From Deltaproteobacteria bacterium (GTDB taxonomy: Bacteria > Desulfobacterota > Desulfomonilia > UBA1062): DNA of 64,000 bases. The stretch lies in assembly GCA_018434685.1 (NCBI GenBank), contig JAHDOV010000004.1, positions 62,001 to 126,000 on the forward strand, in the 5' to 3' direction. Each line of letters starts with the position of its first letter. Position 1 is the stretch's first letter. The notes below the pieces were generated by a model, which was given only the letters and a program-made list of their open reading frames with translations, was not told where the DNA came from and searched no databases. Below are positions 27,604 through 35,000 of this stretch, piece after piece. The translations under genes were made by a program, and so were the position numbers.

Positions 27604-28314
27604 TCACCGATAGGTTATCAATGAACGCTCATTGTGCAGTTCAAGGTGTGAAATGTTGTTGAAGCCGGCCAGCGTAATCCGCTCGCCGTTGTACATGAAA
27701 CGGGAATACGAGGTGTTTACCACCTGCCAGTTCAGCCGTATCGCCCGTTCACCGGACAGGCCGAGAACCCACTTGAGCGCGGCACAGATAGGTCCTCCGG
27801 AGGTGAACACCGCAACGGTGGCGCCCCTGCCATGCGCTTTCATGATGCCCTGCACGGTATCCGCTACCCGGGAGGTGAACTGCCTCCAGCTCTCGCTGCC
27901 GGTGTTATCATGGTTACCGGACACCCACCTCAGCATGGCCCCCTCAAAGACCCTCTTGAACGATTCCTTGTCAGTGTACATCCGCTCCAGGTCGTGTTTC
28001 AGGCTCGGATCGGCGGCCATCATGTCCGGCACCTGTGCCGCTACGACCGCCGTAGTATCGTACTCGTTGAGCCCTCCCAGCTGCACCAGCTCCGGGACAG
28101 GCTCTCCCGCGTCTGTGTAGCACTGAAAAACTTCGCGGGCTGTTGAGCGCTGGCGGTCCATTGTCCCGGAATAGGCCGCATCGAATCTGAGCCCTATCCT
28201 GAGAAGATGCCTGCCGAGGAGCCCTGCCTGCCGGATTCCCAGAGGTGAAAGCCTGTCATAATTGTCCTTGCCAAAGGATGCCTGGCCGTGGCGGATCAGA
28301 TACAAGTCGCTCAT
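27604..28314 (-). CDS. Histidine phosphatase family protein (236 aa)
   Basis: A phosphoglycerate-mutase-like fold with the phospho-His motif LIRHGQASFGKDNYD at residues 5-19, the second Arg in YSGTMDRQRSTA, and a distal His region near VAVFTSGGPI, where the usual SHGG reads TSGG. The missing distal His suggests altered catalysis. This family often neighbours the APH-kinase/ACAD pair, hinting at a role in removing or proofreading acyl-phosphate groups (inference). Translation starts at 28314; the promoter at 28321-28349 leaves essentially no leader. Confidence 0.75.
   Translation of the reverse strand: MSDLYLIRHGQASFGKDNYDRLSPLGIRQAGLLGRHLLRIGLRFDAAYSGTMDRQRSTAREVFQCYTDAGEPVPELVQLGGLNEYDTTAVVAAQVPDMMAADPSLKHDLERMYTDKESFKRVFEGAMLRWVSGNHDNTGSESWRQFTSRVADTVQGIMKAHGRGATVAVFTSGGPICAALKWVLGLSGERAIRLNWQVVNTSYSRFMYNGERITLAGFNNISHLELHNERSLITYR
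27619..27634. promoter_or_regulatory. Second TetR-like palindrome
   Basis: CAATGA-ACGC-TCATTG has perfect 6-nt arms and shares the GAACG core with the operator at 28355. It lies at the 3' end of the phosphatase gene, about 50 nt upstream of the ACAD start, where it could control internal expression of ACAD and the following genes. Confidence 0.45.
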
Positions 28315-28320
28315 AACCGC

Positions 28321-28349
28321 ACGATACCGGGGAAGGCAACCCGTGTCAA
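28321..28349 (-). promoter_or_regulatory. Leftward promoter of the phosphatase-ACAD operon
   Basis: On the minus strand TTGACA (28349-28344), an exact 17-nt spacer and TATCGT (28326-28321). The predicted start point is at or within a base of the ATG at 28314. Confidence 0.7.
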
Positions 28350-28354
28350 GCAAT

Positions 28355-28374
28355 AAACGAACGAGCGTTCGTTT
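28355..28374. promoter_or_regulatory. TetR-type operator, 9-2-9 palindrome
   Basis: AAACGAACG-AG-CGTTCGTTT has perfect 9-nt arms, the typical form of a TetR-family site. It is centred between two divergent promoters, five bases from each -35 hexamer, so one bound dimer could block both. Confidence 0.8.
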
Positions 28375-28379
28375 TAATC

Positions 28380-28408
28380 TTGCAAAATGCCTCTCCCTCG
28401 TTTATAAC
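28380..28408 (+). promoter_or_regulatory. Rightward promoter of etfBA
   Basis: TTGCAA (28380-28385), a 17-nt spacer and TATAAC (28403-28408) would start transcription near 28415, about 30 nt before etfB, whose ribosome site is AAAGGAGG. Confidence 0.7.
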
Positions 28409-28445
28409 TGCCCCAGGTGCAGCAGGAGCAAAAGGAGGCGGCTCG

Positions 28446-29222
28446 ATGAAGATCCTCGTATGCGTAAAACAGGTTCCGGATTCAGCAGAAACGCTCTCCA
28501 TCAACGACGCTCCGCCCCGCATCATCTACGGAGACGCCAGTGTCTTCCGGATGAACCGGTACGACGAGTTTGCCCTCGAAGAGGCCCTGCTCACCAGGGA
28601 ACGATTCCCCGACTGCACGGTTGATGCCGTCTCGGTGGGCCCACAGAGGGTGAGGTCGACCATTCGCAAGGCCCTCGAGATGGGGGCCGATCAGGGCATA
28701 CATATCCTGGTGGAATCCGGTGAGTATGTATCTCCCCTTGCGAGGGCATCCCTGATCGCCGAATATGCCCGGAGCAGGTCCTATGACCTCGTGCTCGCAG
28801 GGATTATGGCTGAGGACGATATGGAGTTCCAGGTGGGCCAGGTCCTTGCTGAGCTCATGGGACTGCCGTGCGCTACGTCGGTCATGCTCCAGGAAATGGA
28901 CCGTATGCGGGGCACCGTATACGTGGAGCGTGAAATCGAGGGTGGCGACCGGGAATGCCTCACCATCGCCCTGCCCGCGGTTTTGACCATTCAATCCGGC
29001 ATGAATACCCCGAGATATCCCTCTCTCTCAAATGTGCTCAGGGCAAGGAGACAGGATCTCGTGACCATTGACCCGCCACAACGATGGCCCGGCAGGGAGA
29101 CGCAGCTCATTACCGCCCTGAGCTATCCGGATGCCGGTTCCCCGGGTAACTTTCTCGAGGGCTCCACGGTGGACAAGGCGCGCGGCCTCATAAGGATCCT
29201 CCATGAGCACTCACTCCTGTAG
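28446..29222 (+). CDS. etfB: Electron transfer flavoprotein beta subunit EtfB
   Basis: This ETF subunit takes electrons from acyl-CoA dehydrogenases. It opens MKILVCVKQVPDS, with NRYDEFALEEAL, GLP(C)ATSV and the recognition-loop region near 185-200 (LPAVLTIQSGMNTPRYPS). At 258 aa it is family-length. It is divergent from the acyl-CoA operon and shares its operator region, pointing to a dedicated ETF for the ACAD at 26364. ATG 28446 has AAAGGAGG upstream. Whether it is a classical or a bifurcating ETF cannot be settled by eye. Confidence 0.9.
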   Translation: MKILVCVKQVPDSAETLSINDAPPRIIYGDASVFRMNRYDEFALEEALLTRERFPDCTVDAVSVGPQRVRSTIRKALEMGADQGIHILVESGEYVSPLARASLIAEYARSRSYDLVLAGIMAEDDMEFQVGQVLAELMGLPCATSVMLQEMDRMRGTVYVEREIEGGDRECLTIALPAVLTIQSGMNTPRYPSLSNVLRARRQDLVTIDPPQRWPGRETQLITALSYPDAGSPGNFLEGSTVDKARGLIRILHEHSLL

Positions 29223-29235
29223 GGAGAACCCTCTC

Positions 29236-30198
29236 ATGTATACGCACGTGTACATCATTGCTCTGCACGCACAGGGAAAGATCGCCCCCGAGACCTATGA
29301 GGCGGTCTCATTCGCCCGTGACCTCGGTGCAGAGAAGAAAACCATCCTCGTTCTCGGTACCCTCCCCCAGGTAGAGCACATGGCCCGGGAGCTTGCAGAA
29401 CGCACGGGCATCGCAGTGACCGGTGCTGTGGCTGAAAATCTGGGCCATTACAGCGCCGAGGCATACAAGTCGACCATACGGACCCTCATCGAGGGCACCT
29501 CCCCGTTCGCCCTCTGCATCCCCCACACCGCCGCCGGCTACGACTTTGCGCCCGGCCTGGCAACAGCGCTTGAAGTGCCCTGCATCACGGCCGTCGAGGG
29601 GCTGAGCGAGGGTTCGTTCATCAGGTCCCTGTTCGGGGGAAAGATCCGCGCACACGTCAAGCCATCTACGCCTTCGTGCGTGGTGACGGTTCTGCCTGGT
29701 GCGTGGCAGGCACCCGCAGCCACTCAGGGCTCCGCCCCTGACGTGACCATCGTGCCTGCCGAGGCCCGGCAAGAAACCACCGTACCCCTCGGGCTGAAGA
29801 GGGCTGCCGCCCGGGATATCGGTTTTGCAGATGCCGAGGTGATCGTCTCTGTAGGAAGAGGCATCGGCAGCCCGCAAAACCTCTCCCTCATCAGGGATCT
29901 TGCCGCGCTGTTCCCCAAATCCGCCATCGGTGCAACCCGTGCGGTATGCGATCTCGGCTGGCTCGGATACCGGCACCAGATCGGCTCAACCGGCACCACG
30001 GTCTCGCCCCGGGCCTACATTGCCTGCGGGATCTCCGGCGCCATTCAGCACCTCAGCGGGATGAGGAACTCTCAGGTGATCATCGCCATCAACACCGATC
30101 CCCACGCCGCCATATTCCGGGTTGCGTCCTGCTGCATCGTAGAAGATCTGACCACGTTTATCCCTGTGGTCATCGACGAGTACACGAAGCGCTCATAA
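29236..30198 (+). CDS. etfA: Electron transfer flavoprotein alpha subunit EtfA
   Basis: This is the FAD-binding partner of EtfB. The C-terminal FAD domain is clear: SVGRGIGSPQNL, GATRAVCDLGWLGYRHQIGSTGTTVSPRAYIACGISGAIQH (split here only by position, about 230-275) and INTDPHAAIFRVASC. No N-terminal ferredoxin domain is present. At 320 aa it matches simple EtfA. ATG 29236 follows GGGAG, 13 nt after etfB ends, so the two are co-transcribed. It probably donates electrons to the GlcD/CCG complex at 17251-20840 or to a membrane quinone reductase elsewhere. Confidence 0.9.
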   Translation: MYTHVYIIALHAQGKIAPETYEAVSFARDLGAEKKTILVLGTLPQVEHMARELAERTGIAVTGAVAENLGHYSAEAYKSTIRTLIEGTSPFALCIPHTAAGYDFAPGLATALEVPCITAVEGLSEGSFIRSLFGGKIRAHVKPSTPSCVVTVLPGAWQAPAATQGSAPDVTIVPAEARQETTVPLGLKRAAARDIGFADAEVIVSVGRGIGSPQNLSLIRDLAALFPKSAIGATRAVCDLGWLGYRHQIGSTGTTVSPRAYIACGISGAIQHLSGMRNSQVIIAINTDPHAAIFRVASCCIVEDLTTFIPVVIDEYTKRS

Positions 30199-30415
30199 AG
30201 CAGGCCACGAGGTTGTTTCTTGTCGGTAACCGCTCTGCCCGCTCCTTCTGTTCTTCTGCAGACCCTTATTGATCTCCTATGGTTATTCTTCCCTCTCGTC
30301 AAAAAATATGGTTTAAGGAGTGAAGCGTCCGGCTGCATTTTAAGGCCCGCGCTACTGGCCGGTGCTTTTTAAGGAAAAAGGACGGCATGCACCTTGTGTA
30401 GTGACTGGAGGGATC
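30199..30415. other. Gap between etfA and the carbonic anhydrase gene
   Basis: No gene or RNA is recognised in these 217 nt. There is a GC-rich ggcccgcgctactggcc stem near 30342-30360 followed by a T-run (gctttttaagg), which may terminate etfBA transcription. Confidence 0.35.
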
Positions 30416-30940
30416 ATGGCAATCTATGAGATAGGCGGCAAGAGACCGGAAGTGGACAGCTCGTGCTGGATCGCCGAGAGCGCTGCGATAATCGGGAACG
30501 TGAGGATCGGTGCCCGGTGCTGGATTGGCCCCAATGCCGTCATCAGGGGCGACTTCGGCACCATCATAATCGGTGACGATACCGCCGTGGAAGACGGCGT
30601 CGTCATCCACACCCCTGCTGCCGTGACCATCGGGAATTTCGTCACCATCGGGCACATGGCCATGATTCACGGCAAACTCGTCAAGGATTACTCCGTCATC
30701 GGGATGAACTCGACCCTGGGCGACAATACCATCGTGGGAAGCTGGTCCATCGTTGCCGAGCACTCGCTCGTCAAGAAAAACCAGATCGTCCCGGACAACA
30801 TGCTCTATGCAGGTGTGCCGGCTGTGGCAAAGGGCGCCATTGAAGAGCAGCACCGGGAGATCATGCTCCTGGGAAAGCAGCTCTACGTTGCCCTCGTGGA
30901 GAACTATACCAAGACCTTCAGGAGGATCGATCCCTGTTGA
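30416..30940 (+). CDS. Gamma-class carbonic anhydrase / left-handed beta-helix protein (174 aa)
   Basis: A hexapeptide-repeat protein with the gamma-CA zinc histidines at about His65 (VIHTPA), His80 (TIGHMA) and His85 (MIHGKL), and a C-terminal helix. Such trimers hydrate CO2 or, in the YrdA/PaaY branch, act as thioesterases or have unknown roles. PaaY hydrolyses CoA-thioesters in phenylacetate catabolism, so proximity to acyl-CoA genes leaves both roles open. GGAGGG precedes the ATG. It is a single gene. Confidence 0.82.
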   Translation: MAIYEIGGKRPEVDSSCWIAESAAIIGNVRIGARCWIGPNAVIRGDFGTIIIGDDTAVEDGVVIHTPAAVTIGNFVTIGHMAMIHGKLVKDYSVIGMNSTLGDNTIVGSWSIVAEHSLVKKNQIVPDNMLYAGVPAVAKGAIEEQHREIMLLGKQLYVALVENYTKTFRRIDPC

Positions 30941-31053
30941 GGCATGCCCCCGTCGTTTTTCTCGAGACCGGACCCTTCGGTCTGCGATGCCAGGGGGGGC
31001 ATTGCCCGGGCTGAAGAGTCGGCGGCATTGTACACCTCCTGATCCGTGTGATG
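30941..31053. other. Structured intergenic region after the carbonic anhydrase gene
   Basis: GGCATGCCCCC just after the stop can pair with GGGGGCATTGCC at about 30994-31006, enclosing a perfect AGACCG...CGGTCT hairpin near 30965-30983. This gives a cruciform-like structure. It does not match a riboswitch class I recognise. Confidence 0.4.
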
Positions 31054-31086
31054 AAAACGTCAGGCGTCGTTGCCTGGCGGCGTTTT
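31054..31086. terminator. Stem-loop with A-tract/T-tract flanks
   Basis: AAAACG-TCAGGC (31054-31065), loop GTCGTT, then GCCTGG and CGTTTT (31072-31086) with a CGG bulge. The T-rich right flank fits an intrinsic terminator for the carbonic anhydrase transcript, or an attenuator ahead of the membrane-protein gene that starts 33 nt later. Confidence 0.5.
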
Positions 31087-31119
31087 GATTTGTAAGAATA
31101 ACATTACGAGGAGGATCAC

Positions 31120-31743
31120 ATGAATAATCCCCAGGCAACGGACATGGCCCTTGCAATTCTCAGGGCAGGAGACCCCTTCCAGTGGTATGTGATAACACTG
31201 CTTGCTCTCACGATCTATGTGTATGTCAACGAGATCGCCAGGAAGAACTGGAAGAGTGTGGCAGCAGGACTCTCGCTGTATATGGTCCACTGGTTCGTGG
31301 AGATCGTCAACGCACTGATCCAGCACTTCTCCGGTCATGCCCTGTGGACCGTGCCAACCGGTACGGCGTTTTTGATCCTGGTGGGGGTAGGGGTTGAAAT
31401 TTCTTTCATGTTTTCCATCGCAGGGCTGATCTTCAGCAAGCTCCTGCCCGAGGACCCTCAGCTGAAGATCCTCGGAATCAACAACCGCCTCGCCTTTACC
31501 CTGGGCAATGCGGCCTTTTTCTCCATCTTCGAGCTCTTTCTCGTCAGGACCCCGACGTTCGTGTGGGTATACCCCTGGTGGGGAGCATTTCCGGTCTTCA
31601 TTACCGTCTATATCCCCTTCTTTGCCGCGGCATTTTACTCCTATGACTGGAGACCCCGCACTCAGATCCTCTTCATCGGAACGCTGGCCGCAGTAAATGC
31701 CCTGGCTCTCGTGGTGTTCGCAGGGGTTCTGCACTGGATATAG
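31120..31743 (+). CDS. Uncharacterised six-helix membrane protein (207 aa)
   Basis: I do not recognise the family. The protein is almost all membrane helices: about 20-38, 45-63, 75-98, 122-138, 150-173 and 183-205. It contains charged or aromatic loops (NEIARKNWKS, LLPEDPQLKILGINNRL) and several tryptophans including WVYPWW near 149. MVHWFVEIVNALIQHFSGHALW carries two His residues inside or beside helix 2-3, which could bind heme or metal, but this is speculation. A strong GAGGAGG precedes the ATG. It stands alone behind a structured leader. Confidence 0.6.
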   Translation: MNNPQATDMALAILRAGDPFQWYVITLLALTIYVYVNEIARKNWKSVAAGLSLYMVHWFVEIVNALIQHFSGHALWTVPTGTAFLILVGVGVEISFMFSIAGLIFSKLLPEDPQLKILGINNRLAFTLGNAAFFSIFELFLVRTPTFVWVYPWWGAFPVFITVYIPFFAAAFYSYDWRPRTQILFIGTLAAVNALALVVFAGVLHWI

Positions 31744-31816
31744 CTGCACACCTGAACAGGGGTCATCAGGGTTAGTTCAGACTCCCGCAGAGAACTTTGC
31801 CGGCTCAGCCGGGAGA

Positions 31817-32413
31817 CTATCTGATCTTTTCGAGTTCCTGAATGATCCCTTCGAGGGGAGGTCTCTGGTTGATGTCGTGGACATCTATGTAGCGGATCAC
31901 CCCCTGTTTATCGATGATGAAGATCGCGCGTTCGGCTGTCCCGTCGGTGCGGAGCACCCCGTATTGCTGCGCAACAGCGCCATGGGGCCAGAAATCGGAG
32001 AGCACCGGAAACCACAGCTTTCCCATCTGCAGGGTCCAGGCGTGCAGTGTCGGGATATTGTCCACGGTGATCCCCAGGATGACCGCGTCGTTCTTCTCGA
32101 AGACATCCTGGACGATGTTGTATCCCGGCCACTGGTCTGAGCACACCGGGGTCCATGCTGCAGGGACAAAAGAGAGCACCACGATCTTTTTCCCCAGGTA
32201 ATCGCTCAGCGATACGTCCTTGCCGGACAGGGATTTCAGGGTGAACTCCGGGGCCTTTTCGCCCACCTTCACCTTGAGCGTGCTGTCGGTGGGCTTGAGC
32301 GTGCCCACGTCGTATATCTCCTGCCGCATGGCCTCAGAGACAGCAACGGCGCTCTGAGAAACCATGAAGACAACGGCAAGGCACATACTTGCCGTCCATA
32401 TCGTCCTCTTCAT
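31817..32413 (-). CDS. Exported 1-Cys peroxiredoxin, AhpC/TSA family (198 aa)
   Basis: It has a signal peptide (about 1-24, ending SAVA) and a thioredoxin-fold peroxiredoxin domain, GEKAPEFTLKSLSGKDVSL. The peroxidatic motif is AAWTPVCSDQWP with Cys91, the only cysteine of the mature protein, so resolution must come from a partner thiol. The adjacent exported CPHC protein, 11 nt upstream, is the obvious reductant candidate. It probably reduces peroxides in the periplasm. It is the last gene of the perR-rbr group. Confidence 0.8.
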   Translation of the reverse strand: MKRTIWTASMCLAVVFMVSQSAVAVSEAMRQEIYDVGTLKPTDSTLKVKVGEKAPEFTLKSLSGKDVSLSDYLGKKIVVLSFVPAAWTPVCSDQWPGYNIVQDVFEKNDAVILGITVDNIPTLHAWTLQMGKLWFPVLSDFWPHGAVAQQYGVLRTDGTAERAIFIIDKQGVIRYIDVHDINQRPPLEGIIQELEKIR

Positions 32414-32424
32414 TGGCAGCCTCC

Positions 32425-33003
32425 TTACTTTATTCCCGTCAGATCCATGATCATCCCCAGGAACTCTTCGGCATCGGTATAACCGCCGCCTTTCGAATAG
32501 AGCACCTCAAAGGCCTTGCCCTCTTCCAGCCGGAGAATGAAGTAATACGGGGTAACGATACCGCTGAAGGCATTCACGACGGCTGAATTCCTGTCGTCGA
32601 ACAGGGGGAAGGGAGGTGAGTATTTCTCCTTGAATATCCCCACCTCGTAGGGCGAGTTCCCGACCCCGATCCCGATCATCCTGATCCGGTCCCTGGCCGC
32701 CTTGTTCTTCTCAATCGCGGCGAAGAACTGGTTTGCCACGGGTGCGTGCTTTTGGCAGTGCGGGCAATACATGCTGAAGATTTCTATGACCAGAATATCG
32801 GCCTTGATTGTGTTCAGGGAGATCTCGCCACTCTTTGCCTCGATCCCCAGGTATGCTCTCTGGGCCGCATCTTCGGGGACAATGAGCTTGAGCGCCTTGA
32901 GTGGCCCGGTGAAATCCTTCTCTTCACCGGAGGCAGCCCATGCCGGGGTAGTAATAAGGATGAAGACCAGAACCACGAAAACCCGAATCGGTATCTTTTC
33001 CAT
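32425..33003 (-). CDS. Exported thioredoxin-like protein with CPHC (192 aa)
   Basis: It has a signal peptide (about 1-23, ending AWA), then a thioredoxin-like domain with IEIFSMYCPHCQKHAP, the redox pair being Cys80/Cys83. CPHC is the active site of DsbA-like oxidants, while the surrounding fold resembles TlpA/peroxiredoxin-like proteins. It may reduce the 1-Cys peroxiredoxin encoded just downstream or handle periplasmic disulfides. ATG 33003 follows AGGGAG. Confidence 0.7.
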   Translation of the reverse strand: MEKIPIRVFVVLVFILITTPAWAASGEEKDFTGPLKALKLIVPEDAAQRAYLGIEAKSGEISLNTIKADILVIEIFSMYCPHCQKHAPVANQFFAAIEKNKAARDRIRMIGIGVGNSPYEVGIFKEKYSPPFPLFDDRNSAVVNAFSGIVTPYYFILRLEEGKAFEVLYSKGGGYTDAEEFLGMIMDLTGIK

Positions 33004-33027
33004 GGAATCGCTCCCTGTTTTGGTCGA

Positions 33028-33056
33028 GCACCGCAAGGGCCGCGCCCCTGCGGTGC
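33028..33056. promoter_or_regulatory. Hairpin after rubrerythrin gene
   Basis: GCACCGCA (33028-33035) and TGCGGTGC (33049-33056) form an 8-bp stem extended by GGG/CCC. There is no T-run on the minus strand, so it may be a processing or stability element separating perR-rbr from the periplasmic genes. Confidence 0.5.
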
Positions 33057-33080
33057 AGGCCTTCTACTCCCTCTCGGGAC

Positions 33081-33656
33081 CTACCAGTTCTCTCCCAGCA
33101 GTTCGAAATAATCTTTCGGATGGGCGCATGCAGGGCAGGATGTCACAGGTTCTGTGCCCTCATGCAGATAGCCGCAGTTGCGGCATCGCCACACGACCAC
33201 GGTGTCTCTCTTGAATACCCTTTCCGCTTCGATATTTGCAGCCAGGTCTCTGTACCGTTTCTCGTGCTGTTTTTCCGCAACCGAGACCGCCTCCCAGACC
33301 TTGGCTATCGCCTCGAAGCCCTCCTCCCGGGCAACACGGGCAAAACCGGGATACATGTCAGACCATTCATGATGCTCCCCTCCGGCTGCCGCCTTGAGGT
33401 TCTCGAGCGTTGTCCCGATCACGCCTGCAGGGAAACTCGCCGTGATTTCAACCTCTCCTCCTTCGAGGAACTTGAAGAATCGCTTGGCATGTTCTTTTTC
33501 CTGATTGGCTGTTTCTTCAAAGATATCGGCAATCTGAATGTAGCCTTCCTTGCGGGCCTGGCTCGCAAAATAGTTGTATCGATTCCGTGCCTGGGACTCC
33601 CCCGCAAAAGAAGCAAGTAGATTTTTCTCAGTCTGAGAGCCTTTCATTTTCGCCAT
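33081..33656 (-). CDS. rbr: Rubrerythrin
   Basis: This non-heme diiron peroxidase reduces H2O2 in anaerobes. The N-terminal ferritin-like domain has paired E..H ligands (ASFAGESQARNRY, EETANQEKEHAKRF, WEAVSVAEKQHEKRY). The C-terminal rubredoxin domain is CRNCGYLHEG...CPACAHPKDYF, about 157-178. At 191 aa it is family-length. It starts 9 nt after perR, so peroxide control of the pair is very likely. Confidence 0.93.
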   Translation of the reverse strand: MAKMKGSQTEKNLLASFAGESQARNRYNYFASQARKEGYIQIADIFEETANQEKEHAKRFFKFLEGGEVEITASFPAGVIGTTLENLKAAAGGEHHEWSDMYPGFARVAREEGFEAIAKVWEAVSVAEKQHEKRYRDLAANIEAERVFKRDTVVVWRCRNCGYLHEGTEPVTSCPACAHPKDYFELLGENW

Positions 33657-33665
33657 TTTTTCCTC

Positions 33666-34127
33666 CTAATTTTCATTTTGTGATTTCTTTTTCTCTAGCT
33701 GTTTATCCGCGTGCGGCACGTTTATGCCCTCTTGCCTGCACGCGGGGCATATGCCATGAAAATCCAGGTCGCATCCCAGGACGTCATAGCCCAACGCATC
33801 CCCGGCAATACCCATAATAGTAGCCGGGTCAGGCAATGCATTCAAGGGCAGGTCATCGATGCGTCCGCAGGACACACATCGGATATGGGCATGATCCTCG
33901 GTGGTGGCATCGAACCGTCTCTGCCCCTTGGCCATGTCCAGTTTCAGGATCGTTCCGGACGACGAGAGAATTTCCAGGTTCCGATACACCGTTCCGAGGC
34001 TGATCTGAGGCATCCGCTCCCTCACCCGTTCATACAGCTCATATGCCGTCGGGTGGCAGCTCATTCTCCTGAGCTCTTCCAGGAGCACTTTCCTCTGCTT
34101 TGTCATTCTCGTATACGTTTTAGTCAT
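33666..34127 (-). CDS. perR: Peroxide-responsive repressor, PerR/Fur family (153 aa)
   Basis: A Fur-fold metalloregulator with winged helix ELRRMSCHPTAYELYERVRE and ISLGTVYRNLEILSSSG at about 18-60, and a dimer domain with HAHIRCVSCG and GICPAC, a complete Zn(Cys4)-type site. Co-transcription with rubrerythrin and a perfect 7-1-7 palindrome across its -10 box point to PerR rather than Fur. The start is kept at 34127; a second ATG seven codons later is possible and neither has a strong ribosome site. Confidence 0.85.
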   Translation of the reverse strand: MTKTYTRMTKQRKVLLEELRRMSCHPTAYELYERVRERMPQISLGTVYRNLEILSSSGTILKLDMAKGQRRFDATTEDHAHIRCVSCGRIDDLPLNALPDPATIMGIAGDALGYDVLGCDLDFHGICPACRQEGINVPHADKQLEKKKSQNEN

Positions 34128-34181
34128 TACTCACTTCTGCCTGCCGGCCCACATACCTGGGCACCAGCTATTCTCATAAAC

Positions 34182-34219
34182 TAATAGTAACTATTACTGA
34201 TAAGGCGTGGAGATGTCAA
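34182..34219 (-). promoter_or_regulatory. perR-rbr promoter with overlapping PerR box
   Basis: On the minus strand TTGACA (34219-34214), a 17-nt spacer and TAATAG (34196-34191). The perfect palindrome TAATAGT-A-ACTATTA (34182-34196), the form bound by Fur/PerR proteins, covers the -10 box, giving a simple autorepression layout. Confidence 0.82.
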
Positions 34220-34268
34220 GGCCCTTCCTGAATATCCGGGCTGCAGGTCTGCTTCGTATAGGATCGGC

Positions 34269-34305
34269 GCGGATCCCCCTGCTGCTGGCGGAGATCCGCT
34301 TTTTT
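34269..34305 (+). terminator. Stem-loop followed by T6
   Basis: GCGGATC (34269-34275) pairs with GATCCGC (34293-34299) and TTTTTT follows. It is oriented for rightward transcription, although both neighbours read leftward, so its use is uncertain. Confidence 0.35.
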
Positions 34306-34322
34306 CGGTAAAAGTGTACTCG

Positions 34323-34841
34323 TTATTTCTTGTTGAAGTCTTCGAACTTCAAGGCCTTCTTGAGAACGCCCCTGGCAAAGACCCTGGCATCTGCAAGATC
34401 TGCCTCGTCGGGGTGCGACTTGGCAGAGGCAGCCTCCATTGCCCATGCCCGGTGTTCCGGCTTGTTCATCAGATCATCGATGATTTCCTGTTCCACCTGC
34501 CCCCTGCAGGTAAAAGAGTCGATGACCTCCAGACCCTTTGCAAGCCCGACTGCCTGATGAACGGCCTGTTTTGGCATCTGTCCGTCGGTTTTTGCCCCAT
34601 GGGTTGAGAACAGGGCAAGCTTCTGCCCGCTCTTGAGCCTCTTGATAAAATTATGCACTGCCACGGGAACACTGTGGGCATGCACGGGAAATCCGCAGAA
34701 TATCAGTGAATACCCCTCGACAGACTCCACTTCCTTTATGGGTTTGATCTCCGTGTCTTCCTGCTGCAGGGCGTCGCGGATCGCCTCGGCTACAGCCAGC
34801 GTATTTCCGGTCTTACTGAAATAGGTCACCAATATCTTCAT
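34323..34841 (-). CDS. Flavodoxin-family protein (172 aa)
   Basis: An FMN-binding flavodoxin fold with the phosphate loop TYFSKTGNTLAVAEAI (about 6-21), IFCGFPVHAHSVPVAV near 48-63 and FSTHGAKTD near 80-88. The FMN loops are of the WrbA/EF-hand-independent long type. A C-terminal extension of about 50 residues contains CRGQVEQEIIDDL. ATG 34841 has AAGGAGAAAG upstream. It lies just right of the PerR group and may supply low-potential electrons during oxidative stress. The promoter overlaps a Fur-like AT-rich element. Confidence 0.78.
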   Translation of the reverse strand: MKILVTYFSKTGNTLAVAEAIRDALQQEDTEIKPIKEVESVEGYSLIFCGFPVHAHSVPVAVHNFIKRLKSGQKLALFSTHGAKTDGQMPKQAVHQAVGLAKGLEVIDSFTCRGQVEQEIIDDLMNKPEHRAWAMEAASAKSHPDEADLADARVFARGVLKKALKFEDFNKK

Positions 34842-34885
34842 CGCTTTCTCCTTTCCCCAAGGTACGCACTGTACTACACACGCTG

Positions 34886-34923
34886 AATAACCATTCATTC
34901 TCATTATTGGTCATTTTTGTCAA
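34886..34923 (-). promoter_or_regulatory. Flavodoxin promoter with Fur-like element
   Basis: TTGACA (34923-34918) precedes the AT-rich, partly dyadic stretch 34886-34908 (AATAACCATT...CATTATT), where the -10 box would lie. Flavodoxin genes are often iron-regulated, so a Fur site is plausible but the match is poor. Confidence 0.4.
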
Positions 34924-35000
34924 GAATACTCATGGCCTGTGTGGTAGTGAGCTCTCGTCTCTCCCCGGCAGAAGATCCCGGGGAAAATCCCGGTCTGTCC

